Below, piece by piece: positions 25,878 through 32,757 of a DNA stretch of 64,000 bases (its first letter is position 1; every line of letters starts with the position of its first letter). The stretch comes from DASRDS01 sp035570055 (GTDB lineage: Bacteria > Gemmatimonadota > Gemmatimonadetes > Gemmatimonadales > Gemmatimonadaceae): contig DATMLM010000096.1 in NCBI GenBank assembly GCA_035570055.1, positions 1-64,000 of the forward strand, written 5' to 3'. The notes beneath the pieces were generated by a model that made no database searches, was not told where the DNA came from, and saw nothing but the letters and a program-made list of their open reading frames with translations. The position numbers and the translations under genes are program-made.

Positions 25878-27206
25878 ATGTCATTGATCACGCGAGTAGC
25901 ACGCGTCGCTGTCCTCGTGACGTTGCCGGTGTCGACCGCCGTGGCGCAAGACTCCAGTCGGACACCGTGGGTTCAGGAAGTCGTCAATTCAACCACGCTC
26001 GGGAAGCGCGTCGTCTACGTGGCGTCGCCGGACGGCTACGCGCACGGCATCGAACGCTACGGCGTGTTGGTGCTGCTCGATGCCGGCGACTTGCCGCAGT
26101 TTCGGCTCGGCATCGCGCAAGCCGCCTACCTGGCCGACAACGAGCCGGGCATTCCTCCCCTCATCGTCGTCGGAATCGTCAACGGTGCGGACCGGCTTCA
26201 CGACATGCTGCCGGCGGCGACCGGATCATCGGTCACGGAATTCAAGACGGCGGGCGGCGCGGCCGCGTTCGCGGATTTCATCGTGGGCGAGGTGCTGCCG
26301 ATGGTTCGGGCCAAGTATCGGACGCTGCCGATGACGATACTCGCCGGCCATTCGGCGGGGGGACTGTTCGCAGTCGACGTCGCGGCGACGCGACCCAGCG
26401 CGTTCCCGGCGATCATCGCGATGAGTCCCGCGCTCTGGTACAATGACTCGTCACTCGTCGTGACGTACGCGGACGCGATCGCCAAGTCGACCGCGCGGCC
26501 GCGGCTCTTTGCCGCGAGCGGTGGGCTGGAGTCGGACATCGACGTCACGACCCGCCGGTTCGCGCAGCGGCTCGATTCCATCATGCCGGCGAGCCACACG
26601 TTCGCGTATCAGCGATACCCGAACGACACGCACGCGCTGACCCCGTTGTCGAGTCTCCCCGACGGATTGCGGTTCGTGTTCGCACCCGTGTCCCTGAGAG
26701 ACCTGCCGATCTCCTCAGTCGATCCCACCGCCGACTCGGCGACGGTGTTCAGCGCGCTGTCGGCATCGGAGGCATCGTACGCCACGGGTGCCCGGTCACT
26801 GTTGCTCCCCGACGCTGCCCGAGCCAGTGCTCAACCGGCTCGGCTACCGCCTGCTCGGGAAGTCAAAGAATCCCGCGCTAGCGATCGCGGTGTTCCAGCT
26901 GAACGTCAAACGCTATCCGAAGTCCGTCAACGTCTACGACAGCCTCGGCGATGGCTACCTCGCCGCGGGCGATACGACGGCGGCCATCGCGCAACTTCGG
27001 AAGGCAGTAGCAGTAGGGCGCGAGACGGGTGCACCGGTGGCAGCGGCAACGAGCGCCAAGCTGGCGAAGCTGTTGCAGAGGAACTGAGCCTCGGGACTTT
27101 GGCAGATTCTCGCCTCATCGAGTGGATACTCATCGATTTGAAAGCCTTGCTTCACATCGCCAAGGGCTGTCGGAGGCCACAGAGGAGAGTGCCTACCGCA
27201 GGATGA
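25878..27206 (+). CDS. Secreted esterase (PF00756-like) with frameshifted C-terminus
   Basis: Signal peptide (ARVAVLVTLPVSTAVAQ) followed by a ferri-enterobactin-esterase/esterase-D-type alpha/beta hydrolase. The nucleophile is S159 in AGHSAGG and the catalytic histidine is H252 in NDTHALTPLSSLPDGLRF; an acid such as E218 or D220 follows the usual order. After about residue 305 this frame turns into an Arg/Ala-rich sequence without homology, while the expected TPR-like tail continues in the +1 frame (26788-27087). A one-base insertion or two-base deletion near 26790-26830 explains it. The frame-0 end at 27206 also overlaps the neighbouring minus-strand gene, another sign that it is not the native end. 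The esterase part alone may be active. Confidence 0.7.
   Translation: MSLITRVARVAVLVTLPVSTAVAQDSSRTPWVQEVVNSTTLGKRVVYVASPDGYAHGIERYGVLVLLDAGDLPQFRLGIAQAAYLADNEPGIPPLIVVGIVNGADRLHDMLPAATGSSVTEFKTAGGAAAFADFIVGEVLPMVRAKYRTLPMTILAGHSAGGLFAVDVAATRPSAFPAIIAMSPALWYNDSSLVVTYADAIAKSTARPRLFAASGGLESDIDVTTRRFAQRLDSIMPASHTFAYQRYPNDTHALTPLSSLPDGLRFVFAPVSLRDLPISSVDPTADSATVFSALSASEASYATGARSLLLPDAARASAQPARLPPAREVKESRASDRGVPAERQTLSEVRQRLRQPRRWLPRRGRYDGGHRATSEGSSSRARDGCTGGSGNERQAGEAVAEELSLGTLADSRLIEWILIDLKALLHIAKGCRRPQRRVPTAG
26788..27087 (+). pseudogene. Displaced TPR tail of the secreted esterase
   Basis: In the +1 frame relative to the esterase, residues read EPVLNRLGYRLLGKSKN, ALAIAVFQLNVKRYPKS, NVYDSLGDGYLAAGDTTAA and IAQLRKAVAVG. 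These are TPR-like helices that in relatives form the C-terminus of this esterase type. The stretch has no start region or ribosome binding site of its own, so it is best read as the native 3' end separated by a frameshift. Sequencing error is possible. Confidence 0.6.
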
Positions 27207-27720
27207 ACGGCGTGAGATCACCGACTGATCCATCGATCAGCGGAATGCTCTTGATCACCTCTTTCACCGCCGCCTCGGGAAAGCCGGACTCCAGCGTGAA
27301 CTGGTAACCCGCGAACGCATCCCGGTTGTCGTCCAGTCCCCAGAAGAAGAAGTTGTGATACGAGAACCGCAGCATCTGCTGCATCAACCCGCTCGGGTCG
27401 TGGACCCGGTTCAGGTTGATGTGATGCCCGTAATACTGGGGGTACACGCGCAACCAGATCGTCGATTGACGCGTGACGGTGATGTAGATCTCCAAGCGCG
27501 ACGACCAGTGGAGCGACTTGTCGTAGAAGCCGTCCAGGTCGAACGGACTACCGGCTCGATACCAGCGGATTTCCCGCGCCGGCTCATAGGTGGCGATCAC
27601 CGCCTCGAGCTTTTCCAACGTGGCGGCCTGCACCGAATCCGCGGCTGACTGGGCGGCGATCGGCTGGAGCCCGCTCGCTGCAAGGGCGAGCGCGCACCCG
27701 TAGCGGATCACGCGTCTCAT
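27193..27720 (-). CDS. Secreted protein of unknown function (175 aa)
   Basis: Signal peptide (RYGCALALAASGLQPIAAQ), then a helical segment (AATLEKLEAVIATYEPAR) and an aromatic-rich part (WYRAGSPFDLDGFYDKSLHW, RVYPQYYGHHINLNR, YHNFFFWGLDDNRDAFAGYQ). I do not recognise the family. The ATG overlaps the TGA of the decayed VOC gene upstream (ATGA), so it is the last gene of the P460/VOC operon on the minus strand. Confidence 0.75.
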   Translation of the reverse strand: MRRVIRYGCALALAASGLQPIAAQSAADSVQAATLEKLEAVIATYEPAREIRWYRAGSPFDLDGFYDKSLHWSSRLEIYITVTRQSTIWLRVYPQYYGHHINLNRVHDPSGLMQQMLRFSYHNFFFWGLDDNRDAFAGYQFTLESGFPEAAVKEVIKSIPLIDGSVGDLTPFILR

Positions 27721-28119
27721 CCAGTCGTGCTCTGTCCGACCTCGATGATATAACCGTCAGGATCGCGGATGTAGCAGCGAATCTCGCCGTACTTGGCGAT
27801 CGGCGCCGTAAGGAACTCGGCACCTCGACTTTTCCATAGTGTGTAGCACGCGTGAATATCCACAACGCGAATATTCATAAAGCTGTTGATCGTATCCGGG
27901 TCGGTAGGGACGGTGAGCGTTACGGTCGGCTTGTCCGGGGTGGGACCACCGCCGACGTTGACGATGAGCCACGTATTCGCGATCTGAATGTGCCCGGACG
28001 CACCCTTGCTATCGCCTCTGCTCAAAATGCGCGGCCGATCGATCGATGTCAGCGACGGTGAGAAAATGCGTGACGGTGAACCCGTCGCGCGGGGGCATCT
28101 CATAGTGCTTCTGTTCCAT
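27717..28119 (-). pseudogene. Decayed VOC/glyoxalase-like gene, duplicate of its neighbour
   Basis: The N-terminal part (EQKHYEMPPRDGFTVTHFLT) is in the frame starting at ATG 28119; the C-terminal part (GHIQIANTWLIVNVGGGPTP to CYIRDPDGYIIEVGQSTTG) is in another frame. Compared with the intact copy at 28129-28578, about 29 nt coding roughly for FYETVFGGRV are missing, which shifts the frame near 28020-28035. The remainder is closely similar to the intact copy, so this is a recent tandem duplication followed by a deletion. The C-terminal frame is open through to 27717 and overlaps the downstream gene by ATGA. Confidence 0.75.
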
Positions 28120-28128
28120 TGCCGCGCG

Positions 28129-28578
28129 TCAACCGTACGTGAGGGACGTGCTTTGTCCAACCTCGATGATATAGCCGTCGGGATCACGGATGTAGCAGCG
28201 AATCTCGCCGTACTTCGGGATAGGCTCCGTGATGAACTCGGCCCCTCGACTTTTCCACAGTTTGTAGCACGCGTGAATGTCCGCGACACGGATATTCATA
28301 AAGCTGCTGATCTCATTCGGGTCGGTGACGCTGAGCGTTACCGTCGGCTTGTCGGGGGTCGGCCCGCCACCGACGTTGACCAGGAGCCACATGTTCGCGA
28401 TCTGGATGTACCCGGGCGCGCCGCTCTTGTCGCCCTTGCTCAGAACGCGACCGCCGAAGACCGTTTCATAGAAGCGCGCCGAGCGCTCGATGTCGGCGAC
28501 GGTGAGAAAATAGGCGACGGTGAATCCGTCGTGCGGGGGCATCTCATAGCTTTTCTGCTCGACTTGCACGGCGCTCAT
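28129..28578 (-). CDS. VOC-superfamily (glyoxalase/bleomycin-resistance-like) protein
   Basis: 149 residues with one vicinal-oxygen-chelate domain: FLTVADIERSARFYETVFGG at the N-terminus and SRGAEFITEPIPKYGEIRCY then IRDPDGYIIEVGQS at the C-terminus. VOC proteins bind metals and act as isomerases, dioxygenases or drug-binding proteins; no specific activity can be read. No signal peptide is present, so it is cytoplasmic. The ATG at 28578 has AGGGG about 8 nt upstream. It lies 14 nt after the cytochrome P460 stop and 9 nt before the start of its decayed duplicate. Confidence 0.88.
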   Translation of the reverse strand: MSAVQVEQKSYEMPPHDGFTVAYFLTVADIERSARFYETVFGGRVLSKGDKSGAPGYIQIANMWLLVNVGGGPTPDKPTVTLSVTDPNEISSFMNIRVADIHACYKLWKSRGAEFITEPIPKYGEIRCYIRDPDGYIIEVGQSTSLTYG

Positions 28579-28592
28579 AGATGGCCCCTATC

Positions 28593-29156
28593 TCATCGTG
28601 TCTGGTACTTCGTGAACACGTAGTCCTTCGCCTTCACGAGCGTGTGGCACGTGAACCCGCACTTGGCATCGTTCCCCTGCGGCGGAATATCCGCCGTTGT
28701 GCCGGGCCTGAACGTATTGGACGTGGGGTCATAGTCAAACGTCCCGTATCCCCATCCGCCGCCGTCGGCGAACCTCTTGCTGTCCTTCACCATCAGATCA
28801 ACGTCATGTTGGCTAACGGGCACCAGCGGCTGACCGGGCTCCGAGTCGGCCTTTGCGATATTCCAGTGGACCTTCACCATCTTGGCGCCGTCGGGGAATG
28901 GCTTGCCGTTTCCGGGGATACCAGCTTTGTACGCCTCGATCATCGTGGGATTCCCGAGGATGACGGCGAGCTTATCTCCGTTGTGACTGACCGCAATGGT
29001 CTGCCAGCTTTCGTATCCCTCGAACTCGGAGAACGCGAGCCCGTTCGGGATTTTGAGGGTGTACTTGGGGTCTTGAGAGGGGCTCGCAGCCTGGCAAGCT
29101 AGGACGGCGAGCGCTACTGTAGTGGTCACGCTGACCAGCATGCTTCTTCTGTTCAT
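28593..29156 (-). CDS. Cytochrome P460-family lipoprotein
   Basis: 187 residues. MNRRSMLVSVTTTVALAVLAC is a lipoprotein signal (cysteine at about 21). The fold-specific motifs of the cytochrome P460/P460-like family are present: GYESWQTIAVSHNGDKLAVI, KMVKVHWNIAKAD, and a C-terminal heme-type motif, AKCGFTCHTLVKAKDYVFTK. The spacing between the cysteines is three residues (CxxxCH), not the usual two. Family members oxidise hydroxylamine or other small nitrogen compounds, but many are uncharacterised. ATG 29156 has a perfect AGGAG 9 nt upstream; an upstream in-frame Met at 29225 is rejected for that reason. It leads the VOC operon. Confidence 0.85.
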   Translation of the reverse strand: MNRRSMLVSVTTTVALAVLACQAASPSQDPKYTLKIPNGLAFSEFEGYESWQTIAVSHNGDKLAVILGNPTMIEAYKAGIPGNGKPFPDGAKMVKVHWNIAKADSEPGQPLVPVSQHDVDLMVKDSKRFADGGGWGYGTFDYDPTSNTFRPGTTADIPPQGNDAKCGFTCHTLVKAKDYVFTKYQTR

Positions 29157-29244
29157 GCTGTAGCTCCTTTTTGCGTCGACGAATCGCGCACACGATGAAC
29201 TCATCAGCGTCGAATCGCAACTCAACTATTGTACGACCGCGTCG

Positions 29245-30345
29245 ATGCCCTCGAGCGTAACTGGCGTGATCACGCGCAGGGTGTTTTGGATTTCGCTAGG
29301 CTACAACATGGTCGTCATGAGCATCAGTATGCTCGCCGTGCAGCTGGCAGGTTCCCAGGCACCGCCGATCCCGTTCGTACCCCATATGACCCCGCCGGCC
29401 GCACTGTCGGCCATGTCATATCGGCCAACCGAATCAGCGATCGGCTGGGCGGATAGCGGTCGTACGCTGGTGTTCGCTCACGTGGCGATCTACGAGGCCG
29501 GTCGAGAGGAGTGGACGCTCCGGTATAAAGAAAGTGGGATCTTCGCCCTCGACATCGACCGCTGGACCCTCAAGAAGCTGTCTGGATTGGACCAGTTCCG
29601 ACGACCATATGATGGCATACTCACCCTTGGACGTGCGAATGAACTGATCTACGGCCACGAAGGCGGCGAGCACAACGTCCATGTGCTTGATCTCACGAAC
29701 GGGCGCGACACCGGGATCGGGCCACCGTGCGATTACCCGGCCCTTTCACTCCGCCTTTCGCCTGACCAACAGACCATCGCGCTCGTCTCGCAATGCGTTC
29801 ACCACAGAGCCTCGACGCCACTCGCGATCATGCGAGCGGATGGTTCACATCTGCATGCGCTGGCGCCCAAAGACACCGGCGGGGCGCACGAACCATCGTG
29901 GAGCCCTGACGGCCGGCGGCTGGTCTACACGCGGACCGACGGAACGGCGGCCGACGTCAACGGCCATGTCGCCACTATCGACACCAGCGGTGTCTTGCTG
30001 CGCACATTCGGTCCCGGAGACTCGCCGGACTGGAGCCCGACTGGCGAATGGATCGCGTATCTGAGCCCGGGCACCGCCCCATCGTTCGAAGCGGCCGTTC
30101 ACATCGTCCATCCCGACGGGACTGGCGATCGTGTCGTGTGCGCGGGTCAGCCCAAAGACCCGCATCCCGCGAACGGTCGCCCGTACAACGAGGGGTCGCC
30201 CGTCGGTCCGATTCGCTGGTCACCGGACGGACACACGATCGTCTTCGGGCGCGTCGATTCCACGGGCACGATGCTCTGGCGACTCGATGTTCAGAGCGGC
30301 ACGATGACCCAGCTGACGAGCGTGGATGGCCACCCATCACGGTAA
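29245..30345 (+). CDS. Exported PD40/TolB-like beta-propeller protein
   Basis: 366 residues with a hydrophobic N-terminal stretch (VFWISLGYNMVVMSISMLAV) and repeated propeller blades of the PD40/TolB type (AHEPSWSPDGRRLVYTRTDG, DSPDWSPTGEWIAYLSPG, PIRWSPDGHTIVFGRVDS). No catalytic domain follows the propeller, so it is probably a binding or scaffolding protein in the periplasm. ATG 29308 with a weak AGG is an alternative start giving a shorter signal. The end overlaps the convergent sigma-factor gene by 9 nt. Confidence 0.78.
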   Translation: MPSSVTGVITRRVFWISLGYNMVVMSISMLAVQLAGSQAPPIPFVPHMTPPAALSAMSYRPTESAIGWADSGRTLVFAHVAIYEAGREEWTLRYKESGIFALDIDRWTLKKLSGLDQFRRPYDGILTLGRANELIYGHEGGEHNVHVLDLTNGRDTGIGPPCDYPALSLRLSPDQQTIALVSQCVHHRASTPLAIMRADGSHLHALAPKDTGGAHEPSWSPDGRRLVYTRTDGTAADVNGHVATIDTSGVLLRTFGPGDSPDWSPTGEWIAYLSPGTAPSFEAAVHIVHPDGTGDRVVCAGQPKDPHPANGRPYNEGSPVGPIRWSPDGHTIVFGRVDSTGTMLWRLDVQSGTMTQLTSVDGHPSR

Positions 30346-31554
30346 TGGAATGCGCGCGCGAAGGTCAGCGGCTTTGGTCGTGAGGTAAATGCGTTCGGGG
30401 ATGCTCGTCGTCTTGCTCGCGGCACTCAGGTAATGCTCGATGGCCGACTCGCGCTCGCCGGCCATCTCGAACAGATGCGCGCGAACCGCGTCGAGGCGGT
30501 GGTGGCCCGCCAGGCCCTCGATGCTCTGTAGCAAATCGAGGCCGACGCCGGGACCGTGCACCATCGCCGCGGCGATCGCGTGATTGAGCTCCACCATCGG
30601 GTTGTCCGACATGCGCCGGAGCACGCCATAGAGCGCCAGGATCTCTTGCCAGTCCGTATCCTCGGCCCGCGATGCCTCATCATGCACCGCCGCGATCGCG
30701 GCTTGCAACTGATACGAGCCGATCGAGCCCATGGACAACGTCGCGGTGATCAGCGCGACCCCCTCGGCGATCGCGCGTCGATCCCACAGGGCGCGATCCT
30801 GCTCGGCGAGTGGAATGAGCTCGCCATGAGGGCCCGTGCGTGCCGAGCGCCGCGCGTCGGTGAGGAGCATGAGCGCCAGCAATCCCGCGACCTCGCCATC
30901 CTGCGGCAAGGCGTGGTGTAACGCGCGCGTGAGACGGATGGCTTCGTTCGCCAGGTCGCGCCGCTGCAAGTCTTCGCCGACGCTCGCCACGTACCCTTCG
31001 CTGAAGATGAGATAGAGCACGTGCAGGACGGCACTCAATCGCGCTCTCCGCTCGTCCGGTGCTGGCAGACGAAACGCCACACCCGACGATCGGATGCGCT
31101 CCTTGGCGCGGCTGATCCGCTGGGCCATGGTCGCCTCCGGCACCAGAAACGCATTGGCGATCTCGGCGGTCGTCAGGCCCCCGACGGCGCGCAGCGTCAG
31201 GGCGATGGCGGAGGATGGTGTGAGCGCCGGATGACAACACATGAACAGGAGAACGAGCGTGTCATCGTGCTCGGGCGCCGAGGGCGCCTCGTCCAGCTGC
31301 TCGGCTACGACGATCGCCTCGCGGCGCCGCCGCGCCAAGTCGGCGCGCAGCTGGTCCGTCAGACGCCGGGCCGCAACCTGGATCAACCACGCGCGAGGAT
31401 CGTCGGGCACACCGAGCTCCGGCCACCGCACGGTCGCCGCGAACAGCGCCTCCTGGACCGCATCCTCGGCGGCGGCGAAATCCCCGAATCGTCGGACGAC
31501 CGCGCCGAGGACCTGCGGCGCGAGTGCGCGCAGCAGGTCCTCCGAGGCCGTCAT
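30337..31554 (-). CDS. ECF42-type RNA polymerase sigma factor with C-terminal helical domain
   Basis: 405 residues, about twice the length of an ordinary ECF sigma factor. Sigma region 2 (FAAAEDAVQEALFAATVRWP) and region 4 (GLTTAEIANAFLVPEATMAQ, RISRAKERIR) fill the first 175 residues. The remaining 230 residues are the TPR-like C-terminal domain of the ECF42 group (LYLIFSEGYVAS, LALMLLTDARRSAR, DWQEILALYGVLRRM, LNHAIAAAMVHGPG). There is no anti-sigma gene; ECF42 genes are instead linked to DGPF proteins, as here. The ATG overlaps the DGPF stop (ATGA). Confidence 0.93.
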   Translation of the reverse strand: MTASEDLLRALAPQVLGAVVRRFGDFAAAEDAVQEALFAATVRWPELGVPDDPRAWLIQVAARRLTDQLRADLARRRREAIVVAEQLDEAPSAPEHDDTLVLLFMCCHPALTPSSAIALTLRAVGGLTTAEIANAFLVPEATMAQRISRAKERIRSSGVAFRLPAPDERRARLSAVLHVLYLIFSEGYVASVGEDLQRRDLANEAIRLTRALHHALPQDGEVAGLLALMLLTDARRSARTGPHGELIPLAEQDRALWDRRAIAEGVALITATLSMGSIGSYQLQAAIAAVHDEASRAEDTDWQEILALYGVLRRMSDNPMVELNHAIAAAMVHGPGVGLDLLQSIEGLAGHHRLDAVRAHLFEMAGERESAIEHYLSAASKTTSIPERIYLTTKAADLRARIPLP

Positions 31555-31952
31555 CCGTCGAACGGCGGCGGCGCGCTCATGACCTCGCGCACCTCGAGCA
31601 CGAGATTGAGCGGCACGCCACCCGGCCCGGGTGCCGTAGAGGCACGCGCCGCGATGGCGTAGGCCCGCTGCGGCGTGTCCACGTCCACGATCCAATACCC
31701 CGCCAGGAACTCTTTCGCCTCGGCGAACGGACCGTCGGTGACGACCGCGGCGCCGTTCTTCCCCGCGCGGACCAGCTTCGCCTGGCCCGGCGGCGTCAAT
31801 CCCTCCCCTGCCACGAACTCGCCAGCCGCGTGGAGGTCTTTGTTGAGATTCCTCATGAAATCGATGTGCGCCTCGATGTCCGCGCGGGGCCACTGGTTGA
31901 TCTGATAATCACCTGTGCCCCGCGGGGCGTTCATCATTAGCATGTACTTCAT
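31551..31952 (-). CDS. DGPF/YCII-domain protein, partner of ECF42
   Basis: 133 residues with the signature DGPF in AAVVTDGPFAEAKEFLAGYW and the YCII-like start MKYMLMMNAP. DGPF proteins are the usual neighbours and targets of ECF42 sigma factors; their biochemical role is not established. AGGAGG lies 8 nt before the ATG at 31952. It is first in the operon, followed by the sigma factor with a 4-nt overlap. The likely ECF42-dependent promoter is directly upstream (31975-32006). Confidence 0.9.
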   Translation of the reverse strand: MKYMLMMNAPRGTGDYQINQWPRADIEAHIDFMRNLNKDLHAAGEFVAGEGLTPPGQAKLVRAGKNGAAVVTDGPFAEAKEFLAGYWIVDVDTPQRAYAIAARASTAPGPGGVPLNLVLEVREVMSAPPPFDG

Positions 31953-31974
31953 CGTCGAATCCTCCTGGTTTGAT

Positions 31975-32006
31975 GATACGTCGGAGCAGACCAGGGTTTC
32001 TCGACA
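31975..32006 (-). promoter_or_regulatory. Candidate ECF42 autoregulated promoter
   Basis: On the minus strand, TGTCGA (32006-32001) is followed by 16 nt and then CCGACGTATC (31984-31975), 22 nt before the DGPF start codon. As I recall, TGTCGA is the -35 motif reported for ECF42-dependent promoters and the -10 contains CGA/CGT-type bases. Position, motif and operon content agree with autoregulation. Confidence 0.6.
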
Positions 32007-32090
32007 TATCGGAATTGGCAACAAATGTTCTCAACGATTCCGATGCCATTGGCGTTCAACTAGGACGATAGTCACGCAAAGGAGGTCATC

Positions 32091-32711
32091 GTGACGACCA
32101 AACGCATTGCTGGCGCGCTCGTACTCTCCACCGTGTTGCTCGGCGGCCCATCGCTCGCGCTCTGCCAGGATAGCGGCATGAAGGGAATGAGCGACATGGA
32201 CATGGGTCACGCGATTGTCATCCCGAACGGCGCCCCATACACCAAGGCCGACGTCGAGTTCATGCAGGGAATGATCGCGCACCACGCGCAGGCAATCGTC
32301 ATGTCCCGGATGGCGGAGTCGCACGGCGCCAATCCACAAGTGCTGAAACTCTCGAACAAGATCGATCAGTCGCAGGTGCCGGAGATTCGCATCATGCAGG
32401 CCTGGCTCCAGCGCAACAACCAGTTCGCACCCGACACGTCGTCGTGGCACCACGTGATGATGTCGGGCATGCTGACGACGGCACAACTCAACGAGCTCGA
32501 TGCGGCCAGGGGCGACGACTTCAACCGCGCGTACCTCCACCTGATGATTCAACACCACGCCGGCGCGCTGAAGATGGTGGACGACCTCTTCAACACCCAA
32601 CTCGCCGGACAGGAAGTCGACGTCAACGTGTTCGCGAACGACGTCGTCACGAATCAAACCGTCGAGATCGGCATCATGCAGAAGTTGTATTCACAGCTGC
32701 CGGCGAAGTGA
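32091..32711 (+). CDS. Secreted DUF305 protein (His/Met-rich, probable metal binding)
   Basis: 206 residues. Signal peptide (RIAGALVLSTVLLGGPSLALCQ), then a Met-rich stretch (SGMKGMSDMDMGH) and two DUF305 helical halves: FMQGMIAHHAQAIVMSRMAE and YLHLMIQHHAGALKMVDDLF, each with the HH pair of this ferritin-like family. DUF305 proteins are thought to bind metals such as copper, but this is not shown for this one. The start is GTG with a strong AGGAGG 7 nt upstream. The LVIVD-repeat gene follows after 46 bp. Confidence 0.9.
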   Translation: MTTKRIAGALVLSTVLLGGPSLALCQDSGMKGMSDMDMGHAIVIPNGAPYTKADVEFMQGMIAHHAQAIVMSRMAESHGANPQVLKLSNKIDQSQVPEIRIMQAWLQRNNQFAPDTSSWHHVMMSGMLTTAQLNELDAARGDDFNRAYLHLMIQHHAGALKMVDDLFNTQLAGQEVDVNVFANDVVTNQTVEIGIMQKLYSQLPAK

Positions 32712-32757
32712 TGCGCCGCAGTCGCCCGTACCACACCAGCCACTGGAGTCTGTCCTG

